From assembly GCA_946539855.1 (NCBI GenBank), contig CAMNHV010000007.1, forward strand, positions 9,611-73,610: a DNA stretch of 64,000 nucleotides. The letters run 5' to 3'. Positions 54,102 to 62,758 of this stretch are shown here, one piece after another. The stretch's first letter is position 1. Each line of letters opens with the position of its first letter. This DNA comes from CAG-791 sp002449595. GTDB lineage: Bacteria; Bacillota; Clostridia; Lachnospirales; Lachnospiraceae. The position numbers and the translations under genes are program-made. The notes under the pieces were generated by a model. It was given only the letters and a program-made list of their open reading frames with translations, was not told where the DNA came from and ran no database searches.

Positions 54102-55040
54102 ATGAAGACATATGCATTCGGCGCCGACGTCGGCGGCACTACAGTCAAGATCGGCCTGTTCACGACGGACGGTACGCTCCTTGAGAAATGGGAGATCCCG
54201 ACCAGGACGGAGAACAACGGCGAAGAAATCATGCCCGACATCATGGAGTCTATAGGCAGCAAGATGGCGGAGCGCGGACTCACCAACGACGACGTGCAGG
54301 GAATCGGCCTCGACGTTCCCGGCCCGGTCACCCGCGAGGGGATCGTGCAGCGCTGCGTCAACCTGAACTGGGGCATCATCAACGTCGTCGCGGAGATGGC
54401 GAAGCTGACGGATCTTCCCGTCAAGGTCGTCAACGACGCGAATGCGGCGGCGCTCGGCGAGATGTGGCAGGGCGCGGCCAAAGGACATAAAGACGTCATC
54501 ATGATCACGCTCGGGACCGGCGTCGGCGGCGGCATCATCGTCAACGGCAAGATCGTGAACGGATATCACGGATCGGGCGGCGAGATCGGCCACATGACGG
54601 TCTTCCCGGACGAAGTCGTGCGCTGCAACTGCGGCCGCTGCGGCTGCGTCGAGCAGTACGCGTCCGCGACGGGCATCGTCCGTCTCGCGAGACTTCGCCT
54701 GAAGAAAGATGACACACCTTCCGCACTTCGCATGCTTCCTGCCGTTTCGGCGAAGGACGTCTTCGACTGCGCGAAGGAAGGTGATCCGGTCGCCCAGGAG
54801 ATCGTGGCGAAGATGGGTGAAGCGATGGCACTCGGCCTCGTGGATGCCTGCGTGATCGTCGACCCCGAAGTCATCGTCGTGGGCGGCGGCGTATCCCGCG
54901 CGGGAGAGATCGTGATCGATGCGATTCGGAAACCTTTTGTGGAAAAGGCGTTCCATGCGACGACCGGCACAAAGTTCGCTCTTGCGGCACTCGGCAACGA
55001 CGCCGGCATGTATGGCGCGGTGCATCTGCTGCTCGACTGA
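54102..55040 (+). CDS. glk: ROK-family glucokinase
   Basis: This enzyme would phosphorylate free intracellular glucose, for example glucose released by the GH32 enzyme from sucrose. The 312-residue protein has the phosphate-binding ADVGGTTVKIGLF at residues 8-20, NDANAAALGE, TLGTGVGGGII, EIGHM and the zinc knuckle CNCGRCGCVEQYAS of ROK kinases. The late VVGGGVSRAG segment is also present. It stands alone with its own terminator. An N-terminal extension in frame from 53961 has no RBS and is unlikely. Glucose specificity is inferred from the family. Confidence 0.9.
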   Translation: MKTYAFGADVGGTTVKIGLFTTDGTLLEKWEIPTRTENNGEEIMPDIMESIGSKMAERGLTNDDVQGIGLDVPGPVTREGIVQRCVNLNWGIINVVAEMAKLTDLPVKVVNDANAAALGEMWQGAAKGHKDVIMITLGTGVGGGIIVNGKIVNGYHGSGGEIGHMTVFPDEVVRCNCGRCGCVEQYASATGIVRLARLRLKKDDTPSALRMLPAVSAKDVFDCAKEGDPVAQEIVAKMGEAMALGLVDACVIVDPEVIVVGGGVSRAGEIVIDAIRKPFVEKAFHATTGTKFALAALGNDAGMYGAVHLLLD

Positions 55041-55067
55041 CCGGCAGCTCCGAAAAAAGATAACCAC

Positions 55068-55100
55068 AAGGGGATGACGCACAGCCGCATCCCCTTTTTT
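55068..55100 (+). terminator. Intrinsic terminator after glucokinase
   Basis: AAGGGGATG (55068-55076) pairs with CATCCCCTT (55088-55096), with a T run to 55100. Strong match to the consensus. Confidence 0.85.
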
Positions 55101-55101
55101 C

Positions 55102-55131
55102 GTGTCAAATACAGGGTATCTGTGCTAAAAT
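55102..55131 (+). promoter_or_regulatory. Extended -10 promoter for the transketolase genes
   Basis: GTGTCA (55102-55107) is followed after 18 bp by TAAAAT (55126-55131) with TG at the extended -10 position. It lies directly behind the glucokinase terminator. Confidence 0.55.
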
Positions 55132-55203
55132 GGTAGCGTCAGTTTCAAGACACGGAAATCAGGGGAGAACGCAGTAGTCAGTTTGAAATGCAGAGGACCG
55201 TAT

Positions 55204-56061
55204 ATGGAAAACAAAGAGCTTAAGAAAATCGCAAATGATGTCCGCAAGGGGATCGTGACGGCGGTGCACGCCGGCGCGTCCGGACACCCCGGTGGATCGC
55301 TCTCCGCGGCGGATATCGCAACCTACCTCTATTTTGAGGAGATGAACATCGATCCGAAGGATCCGAAGAAGGAAGACCGGGACCGCTTCGTCATGTCCAA
55401 GGGACATGCGTCGCCGTGCCTGTACTCCGTCATGGCGCACCGGGGCTACTTCCCGGTCGAAGAGCTGACGACGTTCCGGAAGTTCGGATCCCGCCTGCAG
55501 GGCCACCCTTGCATGCAGGAGCTGCCCGGCATCGACATGAGCACCGGCTCCCTCGGACAGGGCGTATCGGCGGCGTGCGGCATGGCGCTGGCCGGCAAGC
55601 TCAAGTGCAGGGATGAGAACCACCAGTTCACCGAGAATGCGGCGTTCCGCGTTTATACGATCCTCGGCGACGGCGAGCTCGAGGAAGGACAGGTGTGGGA
55701 GGCCGCCATGTTCGCGGGCGCGAAGCATCTGGACAATCTGACTCTCTTTGTCGACAACAACGGCCTGCAGATCGACGGTAAGATCGAGGACGTCAACAGC
55801 CCTTATCCGATCCCGGAGAAGTTCGCGGCTTTCGGGTTCCACGTGATCGAGATCGACGGCCATGACTTTGACCAGATCCGCGCGGCAGTGCAGGAAGCAA
55901 AGACTGTAAAGGGCATGCCCACCGCGATTATCGCGAAGACGACGAAGGGCAAGGGCGTCTCCTTCATGGAGAACCAGGCCGGATGGCACGGCGAAGCGCC
56001 GAATGACGAACAGTACGCCGTCGCGATGGCGGATCTTGAGAAGATCGGGGAGGAAATCTGA
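55204..56061 (+). CDS. tktA: Transketolase, N-terminal (thiamine diphosphate-binding) subunit
   Basis: This 285-residue protein is the ThDP-binding half of a split transketolase, moving two-carbon units between pentose and hexose phosphates. GHPGGSLSAADI, the metal-binding GDGELEEGQVWEA and VDNNGLQIDG are visible. The ATG at 55204 follows agaggaccgtat; an ATG 21 bp earlier is in frame but has no better RBS. The partner gene starts one base after the stop. Split transketolases are common in Clostridia. Confidence 0.94.
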   Translation: MENKELKKIANDVRKGIVTAVHAGASGHPGGSLSAADIATYLYFEEMNIDPKDPKKEDRDRFVMSKGHASPCLYSVMAHRGYFPVEELTTFRKFGSRLQGHPCMQELPGIDMSTGSLGQGVSAACGMALAGKLKCRDENHQFTENAAFRVYTILGDGELEEGQVWEAAMFAGAKHLDNLTLFVDNNGLQIDGKIEDVNSPYPIPEKFAAFGFHVIEIDGHDFDQIRAAVQEAKTVKGMPTAIIAKTTKGKGVSFMENQAGWHGEAPNDEQYAVAMADLEKIGEEI

Positions 56062-56062
56062 C

Positions 56063-57004
56063 ATGGCAGAACTTGGAAAAAAGATCGCAACCAGACAGAG
56101 CTACGGCGAAGTGCTTCAGGAACTGTCGGAGAAGTACGATAACCTGATCGTCCTGGACGCGGACCTCGCCGGCTCCACAAAATCCGGAATGATCAAGAAG
56201 GTCCACCCGGAAATGCATATCGACTGCGGTATCGCCGAGGCGAACATGACCGTGATCGCGGCAGGCCTCTCGACCTGCGGCATGATCCCGGTGATCTCGA
56301 CGTTCGCGATGTTCGGCGCCGGCCGCTCCTATGAGCAGGTCAGGAACTCCATCGGATATCCGCACCTGAACGTGAAGATCTGCTGCACGCACGCCGGCAT
56401 CACGGTCGGCCAGGACGGCGCGAGCCACCAGTGCCTGGAAGACCTCGCCCTGATGCGTGAGATCCCGGGCATGGTCGTCATGAATCCCGCGGACGACTCC
56501 GAGGCGAAGGCGGCGATCCGCGCGGCGGTCGCTTATGAAGGACCGGTCTACATCCGTCTCGGCAGAGCGGCAGTTCCGGTCGTGTTCCCCGAGGACATGG
56601 ACTTTGAGATCGGCAAGGGTGTCGTCCTGAGGGAAGGCACGGACGTCACGATCGCGGCGACCGGCGTCTGCGTCGACTCCGCACTGAAGGCGGCGGACAA
56701 GCTCGCAGAGGAAGGCATCTCCGCGGAAGTCATCAACATCTGCACGATCAAGCCGCTGGATACGCAGCTCCTTCTGAAGTCTGTCGGCAAGACGAGAAAG
56801 ATCGTCACGGTCGAAGAGCACTTCGTGACGGGCGGCCTCGGCAGCGCAGTCGCGGAATGCCTCGCGGAGAACGATCCCGTGAAGATGCTCCGCATCGGCG
56901 TGAAGGACACCTTCGGGCAGTCCGGCACGGCGGACGAGCTGATGAAGTTCTACGGCCTGGACGCGGACAGCGTCGCGGCTTCGGTCAAGGCTTATCTCGC
57001 GTGA
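56063..57004 (+). CDS. tktB: Transketolase, C-terminal (pyrimidine-binding) subunit
   Basis: This 313-residue partner of the preceding gene has the pyrimidine-binding domain (IDCGIAEANMTVIAAGLSTCG, with the catalytic Glu in GIAEA) and the C-terminal transketolase domain (TVEEHFVTGGLGSAVAE). The start lies one base after the N-subunit stop, ensuring 1:1 synthesis. Function needs both subunits. Confidence 0.94.
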   Translation: MAELGKKIATRQSYGEVLQELSEKYDNLIVLDADLAGSTKSGMIKKVHPEMHIDCGIAEANMTVIAAGLSTCGMIPVISTFAMFGAGRSYEQVRNSIGYPHLNVKICCTHAGITVGQDGASHQCLEDLALMREIPGMVVMNPADDSEAKAAIRAAVAYEGPVYIRLGRAAVPVVFPEDMDFEIGKGVVLREGTDVTIAATGVCVDSALKAADKLAEEGISAEVINICTIKPLDTQLLLKSVGKTRKIVTVEEHFVTGGLGSAVAECLAENDPVKMLRIGVKDTFGQSGTADELMKFYGLDADSVAASVKAYLA

Positions 57005-57050
57005 TCCCGGCATCCGCGGGAACGCAGCCATGAAACTATGAATTGTTGTC

Positions 57051-57086
57051 GCCGGCACGCGGGATCCCCTGCGTGCCGGCTAACGT
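57051..57086 (+). terminator. Terminator-like hairpin after transketolase
   Basis: A perfect 10-bp stem GCCGGCACGC (57051-57060) with GCGTGCCGGC (57071-57080) is followed by TAACGTGATTATT rather than a T-run, so termination may be partial. Confidence 0.5.
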
Positions 57087-57114
57087 GATTATTGAAACAG
57101 GAGGCAGCGGACTG

Positions 57115-58002
57115 ATGATCCGTCTTTCGGAATCCAAGATCGACCGCAACGCGCCGTGCTGGTGCGGAAGCGGCAAGAAGTACAAGAACTGCCACATGGA
57201 ATTTGACGACAAGATCCGGGCGATCCGCCTGCAGGGGCACAGTGTCCCTGACCGGAGCCTGATCAAGACCGCGGAGCAGATCGAGGGCATCCGCCGGAGC
57301 GCGAAGGTCAACATGGCGTGCCTTGACGCGGTGGCACAGGCCATCCACGCCGGCATGTCGACGCAGGAGATCGACGACATTGTCTACGACACGACCGTGA
57401 AGATGGGCGGCATCCCCGCACCGCTCCACTACGAGGGATTCCCGAAGAGCGTCTGCACCTCGATCAACGAGGAAGTCTGCCACGGCATTCCGGACGAAAA
57501 GCACATCCTGAAGGACGGCGACATCATCAACGTCGACTGCTCGACGATCGTGGACGGCTATTTCTCGGATTCCTCCCGCATGTTCCTCATCGGCGACGTC
57601 GCGGACGATGTGAAGAAGCTCGTCCAGGTCACGAAGGAGTGCGTCGAGATCGGCATCTCGGAAGTCGTCCCGTGGCATTTCCTCGGAGACATGGGAGAAA
57701 AGGTTCATCGCCACGCAACCGAGAACGGTTACAAAGTTGTACGTGAGATCGGCGGCCACGGCTGCGGCATCGAGTTCCACGAGGATCCGTTTGTGAGCTA
57801 CGTCTCAAAGGCGGGCGAGGAGATGCTGATGGTGCCGGGCATGGTCTTTACGATCGAGCCCATGGTCAACATGGGAACGGACGAGATCTACGAGGACGCG
57901 GACAACGGCTGGACGATCTACACGGCGGACCACAAGCCGTCGGCGCAGTGGGAAGTGCAGATCCTCGTCACGGAGACAGGAAACGAAGTGCTGTGCTGGT
58001 GA
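57115..58002 (+). CDS. map: Methionine aminopeptidase with N-terminal SEC-C zinc motif
   Basis: MetAP removes the initiator methionine from new proteins. A SEC-C-like motif, CWC-x8-CH at residues 15-27, precedes the catalytic pita-bread fold; such a module is thought to help bind ribosomes or other proteins. Metal ligands are in INVDCSTIVDGYFSDSS, GHGCGIEFHEDP and FTIEPM, and the final VTETG(N) segment. Total length is 295 residues. The ATG at 57115 follows aggaggcagcggactg. metG is next. Confidence 0.93.
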   Translation: MIRLSESKIDRNAPCWCGSGKKYKNCHMEFDDKIRAIRLQGHSVPDRSLIKTAEQIEGIRRSAKVNMACLDAVAQAIHAGMSTQEIDDIVYDTTVKMGGIPAPLHYEGFPKSVCTSINEEVCHGIPDEKHILKDGDIINVDCSTIVDGYFSDSSRMFLIGDVADDVKKLVQVTKECVEIGISEVVPWHFLGDMGEKVHRHATENGYKVVREIGGHGCGIEFHEDPFVSYVSKAGEEMLMVPGMVFTIEPMVNMGTDEIYEDADNGWTIYTADHKPSAQWEVQILVTETGNEVLCW

Positions 58003-58046
58003 GCCGGCAGAACATACAGGAACAGTAGTGTAACAGGAGAAGAAAA

Positions 58047-60092
58047 ATGCAGAACAAAGGGAAGTACTACATCACGACCGCGATCGCCTATACGTCCGGC
58101 AAGCCGCACATCGGCAACAGCTACGAGATCGTTCTGGCGGACAGCATCGCGAGATACAAGAGGGCGGACGGCTACGACGTCTATTTCCAGACGGGAAGTG
58201 ACGAGCACGGCCAGAAGATAGAGAACCGCGCGGAAAGAGCGGGCATGACGCCGAAGCAGTTCGTCGACATCACCGCCGCTGAGATCCGCCGCCTCTGGGA
58301 TCTGATGGACACTTCCTACGACCGCTTCATCCGCACCACGGATGAGGACCACGAGCGGCAGATCCAGAAGATCTTCAGGAAACTGTACGACCAGGGCGAC
58401 ATCTACCTCGGCAGCTACAGCGGACTTTACTGCACGGAGTGCGAGGCGTTCTACACCCAGAGCCAGGTCGTAGAGGGCAAGTGCCCCGTCTGCGGCAACC
58501 CGGTGCACGAAGCCAATGAGGACGCCTACTTCTTCAAGATGAGCAAGTATGCGGACCGCCTGATCGAGCACATCAACACCCATCCGGAATTCATCCAGCC
58601 GGTCTCCAGGAAGAACGAGATGATGAACAACTTCCTGCTGCCCGGACTGCAGGACCTGTGCGTCTCCAGGAGTTCCTTCACGTGGGGCATCCCGGTCGAC
58701 TTTGCGCCGGGCCACGTCGTCTACGTGTGGCTGGACGCGCTGTCAAACTACATCACCGGAATCGGTTACGACGCGGACGGCAACAGCTCGGACCTGTACA
58801 AGAAGTACTGGCCGGCGGACCTTCACCTCATCGGCAAGGACATCGTCCGTTTCCACACGATCTACTGGCCGATCTTCCTGATGGCGCTCGGCGAGCCGCT
58901 GCCGAAGCAGGTCTTCGGACACCCGTGGCTCCTGCAGGGCGGCGAGAAGATGAGCAAGACGAAGGGCAACGTCATCTACGCCGACGATCTCGTCGACCTG
59001 TTCGGCGTGGACGCGGTGCGCTACTACGTGCTGCATGAGATGCCCTACGAGAACGACGGCGTCATCACCTGGGACCTCGTCATTGAGAGAATCAATTCCG
59101 ATCTCGCGAACACGCTTGGCAACCTCGTCAACCGCACGATCGCGATGTCGAACAAGTACTTCGGCGGCGTCGTGACGAACACCGGCGCGGCTTCTCCGGA
59201 GGAAAAGGAGATCGACGACGATCTTCACCGGGTGCAGACGGCAGTGTACGGGAAGGTCGAGGAGAAGATGGAAGAGCTCCGCGTCGCGGACGCGCTCACC
59301 GAGATCTTCGCGCTCTTCAAGAGACTGAACAAATACATCGACGAGACGGAGCCGTGGGTGCTCGCAAGGGATGAGGCGAAGAAGGACAGGCTTGCGCAGG
59401 TCCTCTACAACCTCGTCGACGGCATCATGACCGGCGCGTCGCTCGTCGCTCCTTTCATTCCGACGACTGCACAGAAGATCGCGGAACAGCTCAATTCCGA
59501 GCTGCGCGACTTCGACACGCTTGGCGAATACGGCTTGTATCCCTCGGGCGGAAAAGTCACGGATGCGCCGCAGATCCTTTTCGCGCGCCTTGATCCCAAG
59601 GTGTGCCAGGTCAAGATCGACGAGATCATGGCGAAGCAGAAGGCGCAGGCGCGCGCCGAGGCGCTCGCGATGGGCGACAAGATCGAGGAAGATGCGCCCA
59701 CGGAAGCGAAGGCTGAAGAAGCGTCCGAAGATGGGGAAAAGCTTATCGTCCCGACCAAGGCTGAGATCACGATCGACGATTTCGCGTCGATGGAGCTGCG
59801 CGTCGGTGAGATCCTGGAGTGCCGCGCGGTCGAGAAATCCAAGAAGCTTCTCTGCTCCCAGGTGAAGATCGGGGACAGCGTGAAGCAGATCGTCTCCGGT
59901 ATCCGGAAGTACTACACACCGGAAGAGATGGTGGGCAAGAAGGTCGTCGTCATCGTGAACCTGAAGCCCGCGACGCTCGCCGGACTGAAGTCCGAGGGCA
60001 TGATCCTGTGCGCCGAGGACGCCGAGGGGAACCTCGCGCTGATCGCGCCGGAGGCGGACAAGAATGTGAACGCCGGCGCGGAGGTGCGCTGA
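58047..60092 (+). CDS. metG: Methionyl-tRNA synthetase with C-terminal tRNA-binding domain
   Basis: MetRS charges elongator and initiator tRNA-Met. The 681-residue protein has SGKPHIGN for the HIGH motif, a zinc knuckle CTECEAF..CPVCGNP, and KMSKTKGN in place of KMSKS at 301-308. A flexible Ala/Glu-rich linker near residues 545-570 leads to an EMAP-II-like tRNA-binding domain (DFASMELRVGEILECRAV). No T-box or other riboswitch precedes it. It is 44 bp after map. Confidence 0.95.
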   Translation: MQNKGKYYITTAIAYTSGKPHIGNSYEIVLADSIARYKRADGYDVYFQTGSDEHGQKIENRAERAGMTPKQFVDITAAEIRRLWDLMDTSYDRFIRTTDEDHERQIQKIFRKLYDQGDIYLGSYSGLYCTECEAFYTQSQVVEGKCPVCGNPVHEANEDAYFFKMSKYADRLIEHINTHPEFIQPVSRKNEMMNNFLLPGLQDLCVSRSSFTWGIPVDFAPGHVVYVWLDALSNYITGIGYDADGNSSDLYKKYWPADLHLIGKDIVRFHTIYWPIFLMALGEPLPKQVFGHPWLLQGGEKMSKTKGNVIYADDLVDLFGVDAVRYYVLHEMPYENDGVITWDLVIERINSDLANTLGNLVNRTIAMSNKYFGGVVTNTGAASPEEKEIDDDLHRVQTAVYGKVEEKMEELRVADALTEIFALFKRLNKYIDETEPWVLARDEAKKDRLAQVLYNLVDGIMTGASLVAPFIPTTAQKIAEQLNSELRDFDTLGEYGLYPSGGKVTDAPQILFARLDPKVCQVKIDEIMAKQKAQARAEALAMGDKIEEDAPTEAKAEEASEDGEKLIVPTKAEITIDDFASMELRVGEILECRAVEKSKKLLCSQVKIGDSVKQIVSGIRKYYTPEEMVGKKVVVIVNLKPATLAGLKSEGMILCAEDAEGNLALIAPEADKNVNAGAEVR

Positions 60093-60109
60093 GCACGCTG
60101 GGACCGCAG

Positions 60110-60721
60110 ATGAGACCGATCCGAAATACATTGATCATACTGTCCATGGCAGCCGCCATGGCACTGGTGCCCGCGGAGAGCGCTCTCGCTGCGGGCGCCT
60201 TTCCAATGCGGAAGATCGCCGAAGCCGAGCCGATCCCGCCGAACGACCCGACGCTTGTGCAGAACGCGCCGCAGGAAGGCGAAGCAGCACCTGCTGAGGC
60301 TGAGAACGGAGCGCCGGGCGAAGCTGCGGAAGTCAAGAGCCCCTGGCTCGAGGAGCAGAAACGCGAACTCTTGAAAGCCATGGATCTGCTGCGCGACTAT
60401 GGTTTTTCTCCGCAGTTAATTGTGAAGAATACGAGGGAGCTCGTGTTCGGGAGCCCGGACGAGAACGGCGATGCCCTCGACCAGCACATCAATGCGCTGA
60501 AGGACGGCGTGAAGGAGGATCTCACGAACGCCGGGAATGATATCGCGGACGGCATCTCGGAGAGCATAAACAATGCCGGCGAGGCGATCGTGAGCGAGGT
60601 CTCGGACACCACAAGCGGGATCGCGCAGAATATCGCCGAGAGCACGCAGGATGCAGTGAAGAAACAGACAGACGGCCTCGTGGAGCGGCTGCTGAAGATG
60701 TTGGGAGATCTGTTCAGATGA
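60110..60721 (+). CDS. Secreted helical protein, unknown function
   Basis: I do not recognise a family for this 203-residue protein. A signal peptide (TLIILSMAAAMALVPAESALA) is followed by an Ala/Glu/Pro-rich spacer. From about residue 75 comes a long amphipathic, probably helical region (DQHINALKDGVKEDLTN and similar), with no transmembrane segment after the signal. It begins 17 bp after metG and its stop overlaps the start of the YesL-like gene (ATGA), so the two are co-translated and may work together at the membrane. The RBS is weak. Confidence 0.65.
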   Translation: MRPIRNTLIILSMAAAMALVPAESALAAGAFPMRKIAEAEPIPPNDPTLVQNAPQEGEAAPAEAENGAPGEAAEVKSPWLEEQKRELLKAMDLLRDYGFSPQLIVKNTRELVFGSPDENGDALDQHINALKDGVKEDLTNAGNDIADGISESINNAGEAIVSEVSDTTSGIAQNIAESTQDAVKKQTDGLVERLLKMLGDLFR

Positions 60722-61440
60722 GAGAATTTTTTGATATGGAGGGGCCCTTTTTCCGGGGACTCAGTACGGTTGCGGACCTCATGATCCTGAACCTGATCGC
60801 GCTCGTGTGCTCCCTGCCGATCGTCACGGCGGGCGCGTCGTACGCGGCGCTGCACTACGTGTGCCTGAAGATCATCCGCGGCGAGGAGAATTACATCACG
60901 AAGCAGTACTTTTCGGCTTTCAAGCAGAACTTCAAGCAGGCGACGCTCGCATGGCTCCTGTATCTCGCGCTGATCGTGCTGCTGATCACGGACTACCGGA
61001 TCATCACCGGCGGCGTGGTCAAGGTGCCGTTCCCGATCCTCATCGGAATCATCATCGTGACCTTCGTCCTGCTCATGACGGCGCTGTATGTGTTTCCGCT
61101 TCTCGCGCGCTTTGAGAACACGCTCGGCGGGACGCTGCGCAACGCAGTGCTGCTCACGGTCGGGGCGTTCCCCCGGTCGCTGCTGATGATGGCGTTCATG
61201 CTCGTTCCGGTCGCGCTCTTCTTTGTTTCTCCGGCGATCATTCCTTTTCTCCTGATGTTCGGGCTGTCGGTGCCGGTCCTCGGCTGTGCGTGGGTCTACA
61301 ACCCGCTGTTCAAGAAGCTGGAGGCGCAGGCGGGAGGCGCGGAGTCCGCTGCGGAGAGTGCAGACGCGGAGGACGTCGGGAGCGCGGATGAGGAAGCGCG
61401 GGAGAGCGCGCAGAGCGCGGAAGAAGGAGCAGATGCATAA
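60718..61440 (+). CDS. YesL-like (DUF624) membrane protein
   Basis: This 240-residue protein has about five transmembrane helices and matches the YesL/DUF624 type often found next to carbohydrate ABC transporters. The start MREFFDMEGPFFRGLSTVADLMILNLIALVCSLPIVTAGAS is typical. The C-terminal 40 residues are an Ala/Glu/Ser-rich low-complexity tail. It overlaps the secreted-protein gene by four bases. No sugar-transport partner is adjacent except the MsmX ATPase 1.3 kb downstream. Confidence 0.8.
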   Translation: MREFFDMEGPFFRGLSTVADLMILNLIALVCSLPIVTAGASYAALHYVCLKIIRGEENYITKQYFSAFKQNFKQATLAWLLYLALIVLLITDYRIITGGVVKVPFPILIGIIIVTFVLLMTALYVFPLLARFENTLGGTLRNAVLLTVGAFPRSLLMMAFMLVPVALFFVSPAIIPFLLMFGLSVPVLGCAWVYNPLFKKLEAQAGGAESAAESADAEDVGSADEEARESAQSAEEGADA

Positions 61441-61609
61441 GCGCCGGAAGCATCGGAAAAAGAAATCGGCGTGCCGCAAGGTATTTTAATACAATTAGCA
61501 TATATATAGATTAGAAGCGCCTGGGGGAATGGCCCGGCGGAACATACAATGATGCTGTTGTAATAAATAATCGGCAAAAATAGCTGAAAAAGCGGAAAAG
61601 GAGGACTTC

Positions 61610-62419
61610 GTGCCAGCACCGAAATTTACAGATGTATGCAGCAAAAGGAACTTCATCAGAAAGGCTCAGGATAACGGCTGGGTGACGAAGCAGGACGAGT
61701 CCGCCCTGTCCGCGATCTATGACGCCGCGTCGAAGGAAGAACCGGACGAAATGAAAGCGGACCTGATGCATGACGCGATCGCGGATATCTTCCTGAACGA
61801 CGTCCACGACCCGAAGGACAGGAAGAGCGCCATCGACAGGCTCCTGGACAGGCTCGCCGAGGCGATCTTCGGCAAAGAGCTCCGGGAAAAGGTCCAGAAG
61901 CTGGACCAGGGCACGATCACCCCGCAGCAGATGAAGGAGAACTACGAGCGCATCTACGGGCAGCGGAATGCGACGGCCGCGAAAGAAAGCAAGGCGAAGA
62001 GCGACCTCGTGGAATCGCTTCCGACAGAGTGGAAGCAGGTCATGAAGAATCCTTCCGCGATGGAAAAGACGCGCAGGGAAGTCTTTGACTGGATCCAGGA
62101 CTTCAAGGCGGATGTCGCGAAGAACGGGCACTACACCAAGGGCAATCCTTACGGGTTCGAACTGAGGAACGGCCAGCTCGTGTCGACGAAGGGCAAGCTG
62201 CCGTGGAGAGACATCACCGAGAAGGAACTGGTGGAGAAGGAGACCCGGCTCGGGCATCTCAAGCCGGAGAAGGCGAAGGTGGTCCGCAAGAAGAAACTGA
62301 GCGGTCCTGCGGCACAGGCGGACAAGGAGATCGAACTGACCAACCTGGAGACCCCGGTCCTCATGAGCGAGGAGGCCCTGAAGAAGAACCCGATACTGGG
62401 CGGGCCTCGTCTGATGTGA
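61610..62419 (+). CDS. Charged soluble protein, unknown function
   Basis: I do not recognise this 269-residue protein. It has no signal peptide or membrane segment and is rich in Lys, Glu and Asp, with predicted helices throughout. The GTG start at 61610 is backed by an excellent aaaaggaggacttc. The N-terminal NFIRKAQDNGW.TKQDESALSAIYDAA and a mid-segment ending in IQDFKADVAKNGHY are the most distinctive parts. It ends before a strong terminator and forms its own unit. Confidence 0.65.
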   Translation: MPAPKFTDVCSKRNFIRKAQDNGWVTKQDESALSAIYDAASKEEPDEMKADLMHDAIADIFLNDVHDPKDRKSAIDRLLDRLAEAIFGKELREKVQKLDQGTITPQQMKENYERIYGQRNATAAKESKAKSDLVESLPTEWKQVMKNPSAMEKTRREVFDWIQDFKADVAKNGHYTKGNPYGFELRNGQLVSTKGKLPWRDITEKELVEKETRLGHLKPEKAKVVRKKKLSGPAAQADKEIELTNLETPVLMSEEALKKNPILGGPRLM

Positions 62420-62448
62420 ACGCAGACGGCCTGATTCCGGAAACATAC

Positions 62449-62497
62449 AGACCGCAGCTGAACCTGCACGTGCAGGGCCGCAGCTGCGGTCTTTTTC
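62449..62497 (+). terminator. Large two-tier intrinsic terminator
   Basis: AGACCGCAGCTG (62449-62460) pairs with CAGCTGCGGTCT (62481-62492), enclosing a perfect CCTGCAC/GTGCAGG dyad (62463-62476) and ending in TTTTT. Strong. Confidence 0.85.
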
Positions 62498-62625
62498 CGT
62501 TAATCGATAAAGCCGAATGCACGATTAGTGCACCTTGCTTAAAAAAGCACGGATTCTTCGTCAAATTGCCAGACGCCTACTGCAGAATGTACCAAAAGCG
62601 GCAAAAACTTTGGAGAACTGACGCA

Positions 62626-62654
62626 TTTCGCAATGGACATCAAATCCATATAAT
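62626..62654 (+). promoter_or_regulatory. Promoter candidate for the MsmX-type ATPase
   Basis: TATAAT (62649-62654) has the best -35 TTTCGC (62626-62631), weak, at 17 bp. The leader to the ATG is about 100 nt. Sequence is AT-richer than the genes. Confidence 0.5.
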
Positions 62655-62758
62655 GAATCTGTGCAAACCGGTTCCGGCGGGAAAGGGCGCTTCCGGCCGG
62701 AACAGGCGGGCACAAAAGAATAGTCAGACAGTTATTTATCAATCCCAAGGAGGAAAAC

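Larger units (their letters stand above)
62420..62758. other. 339-bp region with terminator and MsmX promoter
   Basis: It contains the terminator of the unknown charged protein, then a mixed-composition leader with the TATAAT promoter candidate, ending in a near-perfect ccaaggaggaaaac RBS. No credible ORF was seen. Confidence 0.55.
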
